NCBI RefSeq assembly: GCF_051014685.1
Contig: NC_135049.1
Coordinates: forward strand, 31,017,531 to 31,081,530
From: Ptiloglossa arizonensis
Lineage: Eukaryota; Arthropoda; Insecta; Hymenoptera; Colletidae
Reading direction: 5' to 3'
DNA: 64,000 bases
Numbering within the stretch: the stretch's first letter is position 1; every line of letters starts with the position of its first letter. The notes under the pieces were generated by a model that had not been told where the DNA came from, made no database searches, and worked only from the letters and a program-made list of their open reading frames with translations. Below are positions 46,013 through 59,600 of the stretch, piece by piece. A program made the position numbers and the translations under genes.

Positions 46013-47593
46013 AGTAGATATTCTTATACCACGACAAACGTACACGCTGCGAACGTCGCGGATCGATAATCGTATCTTCGACAAAATCTGCAATACGAAT
46101 AGACTTTAATCGAATTTTCCCTTACCTCGAACATCGCGAAAATTGTCCGAGAGAAGAGTACATTCGGTTCCAGTGAATAGTAAGCGTTAGGTGTGCGCGT
46201 GGTCTGCAAGGAAGTGCTTTTATGATCGATAACTCTAATTCCTGGCGAGTCGTTGACGCCTCTGTCGTCAAGACTTCCTAACTCGCGAAAAATTGGACGT
46301 AGCAACGCGATTGGTGGTTCGAGGACCGAAAGTAGCCGCGGGTTCATCGATTGGCCGTACTCACCCAGGGGAATATGCACGGTCGAACGTCGGATGACGC
46401 AGCGGCAAGGAGCGTGATTCCTCTTAGGAGACGAAAAGGACGAATCCACCCTCTGACTCATCGACGATTCTCGGTCCACCAAGGACGAACGACCATTTTA
46501 CCCGGTATCGTGAAAACACCAATCTCGTCCGTCTTTCCGTCCCGTTAACGAGACGTACTCGGTTTCCGCTTGAACTTTCGCTTCTCGTTTTCGAACGAAC
46601 GCGCGGATCGTTCGAGCGTTTCGAAAAATTTCTACGCGAACGTTTGAAAAAAAAAAGCACCGTATATTATTATACATACGTATATCTATGAAACGTACCG
46701 ATGCGAAGTATATATTTACGAAATGTATTCTTCGTTTTGCATCCGTTTTCCATATTAGAATACGCAAATACGTAAAATGCGCGGTCCGGTAAACACACGA
46801 GAGAAATTTAAAAAAATAAAAAGGATAGAATAAATTTTCCAAATTTTGTCCCCTTACCTTTATAGTGGAGAGATCATTTTTACGCGTCGAGAGGAGACTC
46901 GCGAGTGAATTTCGGTTTGAAGAATAGTTTCGTAACGTTGCTAACCATCCGATACCTAAAAATCTACCGATCGATACCGAGTTACTTTCTTCTGTACCTC
47001 CAGCGATCGGTTCCGCGATAGAGGAGGATAATCGTCGAAACGTCAGGCAGCACCGGAAGTCGCGATCGCGGAGAACCGTGGCCTCCAGAGCGAATCGTGA
47101 GCGACGCGAAGGACTTTAACGGGGAAACGATTATTCTTCATAGGCATTCGGCGAGCTCGCGTGCACGTTACTAGGTATATAGTAACGATAATGTTGGTCA
47201 ACGAACCCTTCCAACGCTAGGCGACGGATCAATTGAAATGCACCCCTCGCCCATTGTGTCCCGTTGTTATCGTTTCAAGGGTGAAAGTCCATTTCTTCGA
47301 CGAAGAAGTCCCGCTCCCTACCTACCTCCCGCGCCATCGAAAATGATTAAGCGACAACGGACGAAAAGATACAACGAAAATGCCGACGTACGTACGGGGG
47401 ACACCGACACCCGCGAACCAATTTATCGTTCGTCAAATAATTTATTTCGTATTAATCCAACGATTTCACGTAATTGGCCAAGAGCGCTGGGAAGAGCCGC
47501 GCGACCTCGATCCATCCGCCATGCCAAAACACGAATCTCTTCGTTCTCGATCGTCGTGCTGTTTCCAGCATCGTTTCGACGCGTACTGGGTTG

Positions 47594-48033
47594 TTCGATA
47601 AGTTTTGTCATTCGATGAAACTTATTTAGCAATCTGGTACTGTACTGTTCGGTATTTAGCAATCTAGTACTACACTGTTCGATAAGTTTTGTCGTTCGAT
47701 AAAACTTATTTAGCAATGTAGTACTTTACTGTCCAATAAGTATAGTACTATTCGATATTTAGCAATCTAGTACTATACTATTCGATATTTAGCAATCTAG
47801 TACTATACTGTTCGATATTTAGCAATCTAGTACTATACTGTTCGATATTTAGCAATCTAGTACTATACTGTTCGATAAATTTTGTCGTTCGATAAAACTT
47901 ATTTAGCAATGTAGTACTTTACTTTCCGACAAGTATAGTACTGTTCGATATTTAGCAATCTAGTACCATACTGTTCGACAAGTATAGTAATATTCGATAT
48001 TTAGCAATCTAGTACCATACTGTTCGATAAGTT
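47594..48033. repeat. 30-bp minisatellite with a second interleaved unit
   Basis: The unit GATATTTAGCAATCTAGTAC followed by TATACTGTTC recurs about seven times. It is interleaved with a longer unit containing AAGTTTT-(GTCGTTCGAT)-AAAACTT, itself an inverted repeat. Minus-strand frames across it (Leu/Asn/Thr-rich) are repeat products. Confidence 0.92.
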
Positions 48034-49899
48034 CTATCGAACTCCAAAACTTACCGAACAACCCATTACATCGATTCTATTATTATTTTTGCGCAACGCT
48101 AGTTCCTTGTCGGAGTAACAGGTAATACAACGTAAAAAGAAGAAAAGAAAAGACGGGTTACAATGTGCACGAAAGAGGCTGAAAATAACATAGAACGGAC
48201 GCGCATAGACAAAATTAGATAGAATAATAAAGTGACGGTTCTCGTATATTTTTCGCGTAGCGTAAATTTTGCGGTTAAATGAGCTCCCCCGCGCTCTCGG
48301 TTTCGCGAAAGGACGCTCGGCTCGCGAAACAAATAAATAATTGAGCGTTCTCCGCGACCTTAACCCATTATTGCGCGGCGCGTCAGCCTTCGAACCGATC
48401 TTTACCAGACGGTTCGTTCGTCCGAGGCTAGAAATTCATCTTCTCGAAAGCCGCGGAAATATTCATGGTGACGGTGTAGCAATCTCGGAGACGGCCGGAT
48501 TCGCTCGGTGGAGACCGAGAAACGAGATCATTTCGTTAAGTGTATTCCACGCTAACAGCTCCGTAAATCACGAAATACGAGAAGCGTCCCGACGCTTTAA
48601 CGCGCGGGCACCGAGGAACCGAACGGACGCGAGTTTTTAAATCAAGGATATCGCGCGGGCTAAAGCTGCGCCTCGATCGTTTCCAGCTCGGTGTGGAAAA
48701 CGAGACACCGAGTCGATTTCGCGTTTCAACGTTACTCGACGATCACTTCGACGCCGATTCCGCGTAAACCGAGGGCTCGATTTCCGAAACGGAACGACTC
48801 GTCGTCGACAACCACGAACGTTTCGATCTAATCAGCGGGGAGACGTTGTCGTCGACACGAGCCTCGACGTCAACGATTTGCCACCTGTTCGCGTCACCAG
48901 TCCGAGACAAAGTCACGGACACGGATAAGACGCGAGCGAAAACAACCGCTGCGATCTGGATTCGCGGAGATCTAGGAGAATCGTTGTTTCGCGATCTAAA
49001 AATTCGTTCAGTCGCGCGAAATTAATTGTTATCTTCGATCCAGGTGCCGCGTAAAGCAAAGAACGAAACCGACGAAGGGCGTGTTGAAATTTTTGTCCCA
49101 GGGCGCCGGAACGCCTACGACCGTCTGTGGACTTTGTTGCACGTGTTGTAAAAGTGTACGTACAGACGAGATAAGCGAGTAAAATATGTTGACAATTGTG
49201 CAAAAGAGGCGGAGTACGTTTAAAGTGCTGTCACCGACCTAACCCTCCGTTTACACCGACCGCGTTAAACGCGCGCGTACGTCTACCTTTTAAAACAAAA
49301 CTCGAAATTAGATCAGGGGATTACGTTGATAAAACCGATCGATGAATGCATCGGTTCGAGAAAAGGTTCCCGTTTACGTGTATCGAACTTTCGTTGGTAA
49401 AAGGTCCGCATCGACGTCACCGACCTTTCGAGTTTCATCATTTTAACGTTATCGCGTATATTCCACAATAATCGAGAATCGGTGGTAACTTTGTTCCCCT
49501 GATCATTCCAGAAAAACACGCGCGAATGTTTTCAAGCGATTCGTGGAATTTTCCAAAGAGATTCCAATGAAAAAAAAAAATGGAACAAAAAATCAATTAT
49601 CGAAGTAGGAGGGTGTGGATACTCCCTCCGGTGGTTATCCTCGATAAATTTTCGATCGGTGTATCGCTCGGGGTGGTTCGAGACCGATGAAAAATCGGCG
49701 TTGTCGGTTGCAACGGGGCTGAAAAATTCTAAGCGCGTTAGCGAGTCAGCGGAAAGGAATAATTAGAACAACGGGCGCGTGGCGAAGGACGCGCGGAAGG
49801 GTCGCACCTATTCCCTTATTCCCCTATTCCCCGAGCGAGCCGATCGCAGGGAGAATCCCTCGGTTCGGGCCGCGTGCTCGGGGGTGCGCACGCGTGTAC

Positions 49900-50608
49900 G
49901 CGCGCACGCGCTGAAAATTCTCTGATAACGGCGGGCGTCCCGACGTCCTCAGTGCTGGCTGGAACGCCGTAACGTCGCTACGCGTCCGCCGATCCATCCC
50001 GATCGTTATTCGTTCGCATCGCGAACGTACGTCACCGCGAAAGTCCCAGCGCGAGAGAGAAGAATAAACGAAAAAGCAACGAAAAAAAAAAAAAGAAAAA
50101 AGAAACTAAAGAAAGAACGATCGATCGCGACAGGATGAGATGCCGATTCGCCGTAGACGCGAGACACGCCGCGACTACGTCGCCTCCGCGATTTCGGCGA
50201 TTCGCGACACCGATTAACCTCGAGAGAGAGTCGAACCACGGCCAGTAGTTCGCCCGCGCGATCCAACAATCGACGTTCCGTTTGGTAAAACGCGTTTCGA
50301 TTCCTCGCGAGCAACCATCGTCATCGGGGGCACGGTTTCAGCCCCCCGCGAGATGCTCGCCACTTCGCGGGAACCACGGTGTCCGTTCTCGCGTTTACCC
50401 GCGAGTTAACCGCGCGCGATACGCACGACGAGAGATTTGAGAACAGGGGAGGATCCAGACGTGCGATCGACACGGTGAGACAAGAGAAGAGGAAAATCGG
50501 GGTAAAGAAAATCGAGATCCACGATCGAAACGATGCGTAGCCAGTGAACTCGAGGGATCGTTTCGTCGAGAGATCGCGGAGGGACCGTACCACCGGTCCA
50601 CACCGACC
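49900..50608 (+). promoter_or_regulatory. upstream region and 5' UTR of Ret
   Basis: CpG-rich, with an A-rich stretch at about 50068-50110. The transcription start is not visible and there may be further 5' non-coding exons. No TATA box is evident. The assignment is by position only. Confidence 0.4.
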
Positions 50609-50660
50609 ATGATGCTACTTCTGTTACTCTCGCTGATACCTTTACGGGCATCCGGCTCCG
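50609..50660 (+). CDS. Ret: Ret exon 1 (signal peptide)
   Basis: Two ATGs in a row (50609 and 50612) begin a Leu-rich peptide ending RASGS, a plausible signal peptide and cleavage region. The donor is CTCCG|GTAAGT at 50661. The one leftover base G joins AG of exon 2 to make Glu, so the phase agrees with the next exon 12 kb away. Confidence 0.82.
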
Positions 50661-53600
50661 GTAAGTCGATATCTTCGATATAATCGTCTTGTCGTCGTGT
50701 TATTTTTATCGCCGCGACCAGAGCCCACCAGGTATTTCTGCCGCGTGCGGTTCGCTGGCGGTGACGTTGGAAAAAGAAACGGAGACTCGCGCAGGTACCG
50801 TCGCATCGGTTTCGCAAAGTCACGTCATCGAGCCCATGAGAAATTAATCGTCGCGCGGCATTGTATGCTAAACGTTGCGCGACACGGCGTACACGGTTTT
50901 AGCGAACCGGGGGGAATCGTCGCGAAAATTTCCCTACGGCTCGAAACCTCCGCGTCGACCACGAGCCTCGTGCCGTGACGTTTCCTCGACTCGTTACGAA
51001 ATTCCGTCGAACGGTACGCGCCGGATTCGTTTTGGCCCGAAGGCCAATTTCCACGTTGCTGCTCCGCGCCGGATACGCGAAAATTATTTTGCAACCAGCG
51101 ACGATGATTTAAACACGGGTCTCCCATCGTTGCACCGTTGTGTGATAAGAATGTATTCGCGAGCATGGAAACGATCGAGGGAAACGAAGAGACTCGACGA
51201 ACAGAAATTGAAGGAACGTGGTGAACGTGGAACAAGAAACTAAAAAAGAAAATAAAGAGAAGCGTAAATTTAAGAAAATGTACACGTGTATGACGATGAA
51301 CGAGTCCAGAGAAGTGGAATACGAGGAGAGAAAAGGAACGGGAGAGATAGATGGAAAAACTGAAAACAAGTTACCAACGAAACAGTGTTAACCAGGCGCC
51401 GAAGTTACCAAAAGATTAATGCTCCTCGAAGATAATAGTTCTTATAATGGAAAGTTCAAACGGGTTGAAAAAGGTAATGGATCGGGCCGCGCGTTTGACG
51501 TCCCTCCATCGAAAGACGGGCAACAACGCGACAGCTAATCTTCGCGCTTTTGTAACGCGCTCTCTTTATTCCGTCGCGTGAAAAATGATCGGGTTTCTGG
51601 AAACAAAAATTGAATCGCCGGGGACGAGTATCGTAATTCCAGCCTATGACACGTGGGTGTACGTATCTCCAATTTGCGCGCGATTTCTTTATTATTTTTT
51701 CTATTTCTTTCTTTCACCGCAGCGGGGTTCTCCTCGGTGACACCGACGTTTCGTTCCCATGGGTCCTCGCCGACCCGTCGCGTCCTCGCGATAAATGCTT
51801 TTTCCATAATCGAAGCTGTTCGAATAGATACCGAACACACCCGTGTTTCCACGGTCGTCTCGTTGTATCCGTGAAGTTAAAAATACGAACACCGCCGGTT
51901 CGAGGGATTTTCGAGCCGAAGACGAATCGAAGAACGCGTTAAACGAAACGCGGATCCGGTGTCGGGTGGGTTGCACCGCAACGGGCGACCGAAAATCTAG
52001 TCCATCGTTTCGGGATTAACTCGTCCGGCGGCATCGATCCATGAATTTTCATGCATCTTGCACGAACCGTCGCGATTCCAACGTGCATGGAAACGTACGT
52101 ACCCAAAAAGGAGCAACAAGGACCGGCGGTGAACGTCGGTGTCGACTATTCGAGGAAAATCTATAGCCTCGCTCGTAAACTTATCTCGGTAGCGCCGCTG
52201 TTGACCGTTAATTCGTGCACGGTAAACGGTTTCCGAAAATTCTGCTCGCTGTATCCGGGTTTCCATCCGTGGCCCTGTTCTCTCCAACTTTCCGACGTGA
52301 ACGCGGACTAGGTACGTTCCATGGACGTGTACCTGACGTTCTTCCGGGAATCGTACGGGCGGTTTCTCGGTCAAATTTTTGAAACAAACGGGCCCACGCG
52401 AAGGTTGAACCGACGATGACATTCGCACTTGACCGTAATCAGAAAACGCGATATCGCGATGTCGCGTGCAACCACGGTCTCGCGTGATTCCACGGTAGAC
52501 TAAAAATCGATACTGCCCTTCGGTCGAGTTTGCACGTTGCCGCGTACCCTTTTCGCGCCGTCGAGTCTCCCGACGACCGTTTTCGTGCGACGAGAAACCA
52601 ATTCGAACTTTTCCCGACGCGGGATCACGCGTACAAAAAAAAAACAAACAATCCTGCGAACCTTTCGATTTCTCGCTCCGTAACGTCCACCGTGCGAAAG
52701 AGACGATCGATATCCTTCGTTGTCCACTCGGGTATATTTCTGTTCCTTCCGGTTAATTTTACCGCTCGTGATCGTACCTTCCGAAGTCTTCAAACCGGGC
52801 AAATCTCGAGCTTACCGTGTACGTACGGGGTGTCGGTGTTATCTCGACACGGTGGAATATCTCATCGGAAAAGCATTCACGCGAATGTTGTACGGTAAGG
52901 ATAGAGGGTGATGAAACGACTTACATAGTTTTTGTAACCGCGTTCTTCTCGATCCACGCGCGTTCATTGTTATTACGAATTAAAACACCGCGCGAACCGC
53001 AACCACCGCGGAAAACATTACACTCGATAACGCGCAGCCGGGATTAAAACCTAACTAAATGTTTAGCGGTTATCCTCGCTGCCTCGCGAGGATAATTACG
53101 ACATTAGTCGGGCACAAACGCTGCTTACCGGTAAATTCATTTACGCGCCATTGTGCCCGTTCGTTTGCGCTCGAGTAATTACAAAATTCCAAGTGCGTGC
53201 GTACGCGCCGGTATCTCGTGAAAATGTAAAAGCATGCGAACCGACAATTTAACGAGTGGAAAACACGCGATCGCGGCGGATCGCGTTTGAAAATGTTCGA
53301 ACGATCGAAGATCCCGACCGAACGATCCTCGTCGATCGATTTTTCGCGGGGCTCGCCGGCCCGGAGCGAGTATCGCGCGATACGAGCGATCGATCGGTCG
53401 GTTTCGTTTGAACTTTTACCCTTTTCCCGTGACGAACGGTTGTCTCGTTCGAGCGTCGTTGGAAAAGATGCGTAACGCGATAAAATGGAGGAGAGAGGTG
53501 AAAAAGAAGAAGGAGGAGAAGAAGGAAAAAGGAAAAAAAAAATAGAAAAAAACGAATCGATTGTGCGACTCGCGAAATCCGACGTGTTTGCCGACGCGTC

Positions 53601-56600
53601 GAAGCGGTAGGCCCCGTTTACATTCGGGTACAATGGTTTTCTTTGTCGAGGGAGAGAATGCGACGAATGGCTCGCTCGAAAGCGAGGATTCGATCGAGCC
53701 GACGAGAACGGATCGGGTCGAGGTAGTACCGAGCTACGCGAACGCGACACCTTTATCGGTCGTTCGCAAGAACGGTTCTCCATTCGCGTGCAAATTCTCG
53801 GCCCGGTGCGGAAAAAAAGTCGATCGGCTCGGCTCGGCTCGAGCGCGTTACACAATACACCAACGGACGTGGATAGCGGGCGAGCACGACACGCTCGAAT
53901 CGCAGAGTTCACCGTACGTACCGGTCGATAAAACGAACGAACGAACGAACGAGCGAGCGAGCGAGCGAACCACCGACTATGGAACTAGCTTCGATCGCGG
54001 AACCGGTGCGCGCGTACGATCAACATCTCCTCGTACCCGCATGCGTCCGCGCCGAATAATTACCGCGTCTCGAGACAAGTCCAGGACGACACTTTCGAAA
54101 CTCGTCGCTCGATCGTTCGTTCCCTCAAGACATCGACGAGATTGTTCGAAAGATCGAACGAAATAACGCGCGAACGTCGATTTCTCGTCGATCTTGAAAA
54201 ATCAATCAAGTTCAGGACGACACTTTCGAAACTGATCGCTCGATCGTTCGTTCCCTCAAGACATCGACGAGATTGTTCGAAAGATCGATCAAAAGAACGC
54301 GCGAACGTCGATTTCTCGTCGATCTTGAAAAATCAATCAGTCCAGGACGACACTTTCGAAACTAATCGCTCGATCGTTCGTTTTTCCAAGACACCGACGA
54401 GATCGTTCGAACGACCGAAATAACACGCGAACGTCGATTTCTCGCCGATCTTTAAGAATCAATATCGAGACAAGCAACAATCGTACGACGTTTCAAGAGG
54501 GTTCTCGATTTTCTCGAACCTCCTTGCCACTCGCGGTACAGAGAAAGTACCACGACTTTGCGAAATTGTTACCCTCCTCGTGGGGGCGAAAAGGTAACGT
54601 TAAGGTCGCGAGCGGGTGAAATACGAACGTCAAACGTTGCGTGCAGCCCCGAAATCGTTAATCAAGACGGGTCTTAAAAGCAACCCTCGCCCTTGCTGCA
54701 ACTACCGATTCGTAATCAGAAATAGGGGGTGCGAGCGAACGGGAGAGAGCGAGAAACAGAGAGAGAGAGATAGTTCGTGCATTATGCGCGGCTGCGGACG
54801 CACGCGGTTCAACCGGGCTGGCCGAAGGGAATCGATTCTTACATTACCGATGAACGTCTTGGAGCGATTCTCGGAAACGCGAGCTCCGTTTGCCGATGAA
54901 CAATACGCTAATTCCGCGATTATAGATAGAGTTTACGCTCGAGATTCCAGTTCGCGTTCGAGTTCTATACCTGAGCGAAATACGCGTAAAATTTTAACTC
55001 GCTGTACGTTTCCATTTTTAATAGATGAACCGTGGATCCTGTTCGCGATTTTTTCATTTCTTAGCCCACGATCGATACCACTCTTTAATTATCTCGACCA
55101 ACCCGATTCTCCGTTTCCGAGCGAGGAACGATCTTGCACCCATTTTTCGATTTCAAGTCCGGTACCTCAATTTCGTACTTCGACAAACGTTAACCAGGTG
55201 TCGTCGTTATCCGTCTTCGAACGAAATACTACCGAATTCGACTCGCATTTTTCAATTTCCTCGCGGACCGTTTCGTAGCGGTTTCCGTTCGATCTTGATC
55301 CGTCTTCGAGCCGAAAGTCTCTCGAAGCGGTAGAACCGATGGAAACGATCGACGTTCCTCGAAATCTCTGGAATCTCCATCGAGACAGAGTTGCACAAAG
55401 AAAGGACATTTGGTTGGATCGTAAACGTTTCCCGGAGTACCGTGGGGCAAATCGTATCGACCCGGTGTATCCCCGTGTTTGCAGTTCACGTTCACGTGTA
55501 CGGATGCGAGCACACGCGGTAAGCCGTTTCGTCGATTCGTTGCCTCCGAGAACGACGACAATCAGCGTAATCCCGACGGGTAGATTTTTTTTCCCTAGCT
55601 TTTGTTCCCGCGTTGTCGTCGCGCTATTTTAATCCCTTCCCTGGCGATACCTGCGCGCCAATCGTTCGCCGATCGTTGCCATGCACCGGCTGTTTATTTA
55701 CTCGCGATACAATGCGAACGATTCTTGCCTCGTTTACCGAGATATTTCGGTGTGATTGGTCGGACGTCGTTCCTCGCGTACGCCGCGTCTCCGATTACGA
55801 CCGCGTCGTTTCGCAAAATTGAACACGGTGTTGCTTACGACGATCGTTTATCTTTCCCTGGACGCATCGCGAAGCATGGCCGAGACCGAGCGATAGATCA
55901 CCAAGCTCGGTCGATCTCTGCTCCGAAAACGTCCACGATACGCGAACCTTTGGATCCTAATACCCCGAGCTCCGTACACAATCGACTTTCGCGCGATAGT
56001 ATCGATCTTTTCCCAAACCGGACAACTTCAAAGTGACGATACCGTCGTCTCGTCTCGGTGATTCGCGCGACTGTTTATCGTTCGTCGCGAACACGATCCA
56101 CGCCGCAGCGTTCGAAGTGTCTCCCTTTAATAAAATTATTATTACGCGAAAGAGACGTCGCGAGTGCGGCGCGAGAGTATAATAAAAGGCGCGACGATGG
56201 TGTCGGGCGAAGGGGCGGAATCGCGATAAATTTGCGACATCCAGAAGGTTGCGATAGCGTCGCGGGATCTCTTGCGCGTTTCCCCGCGTAATAGATTGTA
56301 ACGATGTAATTTAATCTAAGGTTTACCGGGAATAGCGTTAGGCGAACGTATGTAGGTGAACCGACACCAACGTGGAGAGATCCCACGGGGCTCTCGGTTT
56401 TTGCCACACCCCATAACCCAAATACTAAAAGTACGAACGACCGCTTTGTCGATGCTTCTTTTCAACGGTGGTCCTCCGCTCGGCGCGTCGATCGATTCGT
56501 TGATTCGCGTTACGCGACAGGTTGTCGATAACTCTTGGGAATCTTCGAAGGATTCTAGGCGCGCGATCTTCGCCGCGGAAACTTCACCACCGTGCGCGTT

Positions 56601-59600
56601 TTCAGCGGGAGGAGCGCGTCGTTAACCGACGCGAGGACACCGCGACGAGTACGCCGCTCGTTGAAATTACAAGGAACGTTCCACCCGTTTCGAAGCCACC
56701 TTTTTATCCAGCGTGTTTCGCGCGCGAGTCCTGGCACGCTCGCCTTCCTTTTTTTCGTTCGACGAAAGCAACACCGTTCAATAGGACGATTAACGTACGA
56801 ATGGCTAATTTAAAAGTCTAAACGGGGAGGCGAGAGAGTCGCGCGAGGGAAGACGGACGCCCGGCTCGTCGAAAGTAAGTTTGCGGTGGTTCCTTTCGGG
56901 TGGACGAGTATTACGCGTATGCTAATGGCCCCCGAGCCTCTTAAAGCTGGCGTTAATTAAATGCAGATCCAACGCGGGCTACGCGAGCCTCGTTTCGCCT
57001 CCCGGCGGAGAGACCACGATTCTTTGTTTCGAAAAGTTGTCGCGTTAAAGACACCTACCAACCGTTCCGGCGCGAACCTGTCCAACCGAGATATTACAAC
57101 GCGACAATGTTTCCACTTAACCGATTTGTAACTCTCGTTCCACGTAGGTACGCACGGTGGAACCATCGAAGGAACGTTCCCGACGCTATACCGCGTGGTT
57201 TTCCACTTGAATCACTTCGACGATAAGGGAACCGATACCGTTCGCGATCGACCAAAGACGCGTACTCGTCGTCGAACCGTCGAAACGCGCGAAAAAGAAT
57301 CTTTCACTTTCAGTGTAAATGGGTTAACCGAAGACCGATAACGTTTCTATCGACCGTTGGCGTCGCGGCGCGCTGGAAAACCACCCGTATGCCGGACGAA
57401 TTGTCGAGCGACGCCACTCCGAACCGGGAAGAACGCGCAAATCTGATACCGCGAGGCTAATTAGGGCCGATCGATCGAGCACGTTGTATACTTCGGTGCG
57501 TTCGAACGACCCGATGCTAATTAATCGAATCGCCTTAACGCGAATCCTTAAAATCGAGGATTTCGAAGAATCGGGGGGAGGTATCGAGAACGGGTCGTGA
57601 AACACGTGAGATCGTGGAATCCCGCGGTTCAACGGACTCGCGGTGAACCTCGATGGACGGATTTTACGAAAGAAATTCCCTCGTCGCGAAACTACCATCG
57701 ACGAACGAACGAACGAACGAACGAACGAACGAACCAATGAACGACGCGTCGCGCCGTAAAAAGGAAAATTAACCGTCGCAGTTTGTCGACCAGTGTATCG
57801 TTTGCACGTTGCATCCGCAACATTATAACACGGGATGTATGTATACCGTGCAAACAGTGCGTCGGACGACACGCGGTTGACCCTTGTCAACATCGCTTAG
57901 CTAGGTATTCGTCGCTGGCGGTATGACCGCGATCGAACCAGCGCCGCACGAGTCGCACGTTAATAAGAATACAACTGCGCAAACGTTAAGTCGTCGTAAC
58001 TCGATCGCGCGTTTTAAGCTCCTCGGTTGCTCGACGATCGGTAAGACTTTCAGCCTTTCGAATCGCGATACGCGTCCGGCCGCCCGGTAATTTCGGGAAT
58101 ACAAACGAGATACCATCGAGCTATGGTAATATCGGTATTTAACACGCGCGAGATCTCCCCGACTTTACGAACTCGGAATGTTCGAACGGTTTCGCGAGTT
58201 ACCGGGAGAACGTCTACGAATTTGCACGATTGTACGAATACGAAGAAACGATCGAAGACGCGGAACATTTCTCGCGAGCGTTCGATCGATCGGTTCCTCT
58301 CGATCGATAAAGTCGCTTGGGAGGCGACTTCTTAAAAAGTAGGCCATATTTACCGTAACTTTGATTAAGCTCCCGGCACCTTATTGCCGGTAAAACTGGT
58401 CCGATGTGTTTGCGTTACGGTCTCGAGGCAAACCCGTCCGTGCGCCAATAATAGGGCATAAAAGGGTGAATTAAAGAAGCGTTCGATACGGCGTAGATGG
58501 TGCGATCCGCGCGAGAGACGTACGCTTGGCATCGATCTACGGAACGGTCGAAAAAACTGGTAACCGAACGTGGGTGAAAGATGTGCACGGTCGTGGTTTA
58601 CCGAAGGTTCGTCGATCGATGGTCTTTCGCGAAGAGAGAAACGGTCGCGAGAGGAGTCGCGCGAGTCGCGGAAGGGAACGATAAATATCGTTTCTCGTGG
58701 ATCGAAGTTACGCGGGAGCGCTGACGGACAGTTTTAAGCGGGCGGGTCCGAGTAGGTGATAAAAATCGGGAAAGATTTTAAGAAGGTCGTAAGTTCGTTG
58801 TTACGGCGCTTAACAGTTGGTCGGATCTTTCGCCGGGGTGTCGAAGTAACCTAAATTTAGTCGGGCTATTTCCGAATTCGGCGCGCCCGTAAAACGCGCG
58901 TCGGTCATCGAGGAAACGGGAGGGAAAAAGGTAAGAAACGGGAAAGGAGGAAACGAGGAGAGATAATTTAAGGAACGACAGCGAACGCGCGCCGTTATTT
59001 ATCGGTGCCACATGCGCGCAGGTGTCCGTGCGTGCGGATGATGCATCCTCGCCCCTCCCCAGCTCGGGGCTCGTGCTACCCAGACCGATCGTCGAGAAGC
59101 GATCCGTCTCGCAAGTGTTATTAGCCGATAAGAAACACGTTTCTTCGACACGGGGGTACAATTTGTACACGTGTGTTCGGACCGAAAACGCGAACGTCTC
59201 CGGAACGCGAGTCGCTTGGTAAACGCGACCTCGGCTACTCCGACTCGTACCAACCGTTCCTTCACGGGGGAATTAGGGACCTATTCTTCGACCCGAGCCA
59301 GCACGAGGAACCCCTCTTATTTTTTAATCCAACGACTCCATTCTCTCTCGACCTTCCGACCGCGAGCAAACACGCTTATTTTCTTTACCGAAAAACCGCG
59401 TGAAAACCCCCCTAGTTTTTCCATCCAAGGTATATACACTCATTGCCTTTCTTCTTTTTTTTTTCAATTTTCTCGACACAGACACAATTAACGCTTCAAG
59501 CATCGCCGATACCCGTATTTCCTCCAATGGTAAAAGTACAAAGGTTCGTTCGATAACGTCGAAGTTTGCAAGTGTTCGATTCTCGTCGCTCGAAGCGAGG

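Larger units (their letters stand above)
44951..49900. other. intergenic DNA returning to CpG-rich composition
   Basis: From about 45.2 kb the sequence regains the CpG-rich character of the left flank. No gene is recognised. It contains a perfect hairpin (45969-46012) and a minisatellite (47594-48033), listed separately. Open frames of 60-150 codons lack domains. Confidence 0.5.

Noticed and set aside
47423..47716. 97-codon minus-strand repeat-peptide frame
   Set aside because: Produced by the minisatellite.
53070..53912. 280-codon minus-strand open frame
   Set aside because: Lies in Ret intron 1, composed of low-complexity Ser/Arg/Phe stretches, and has no conserved motif.
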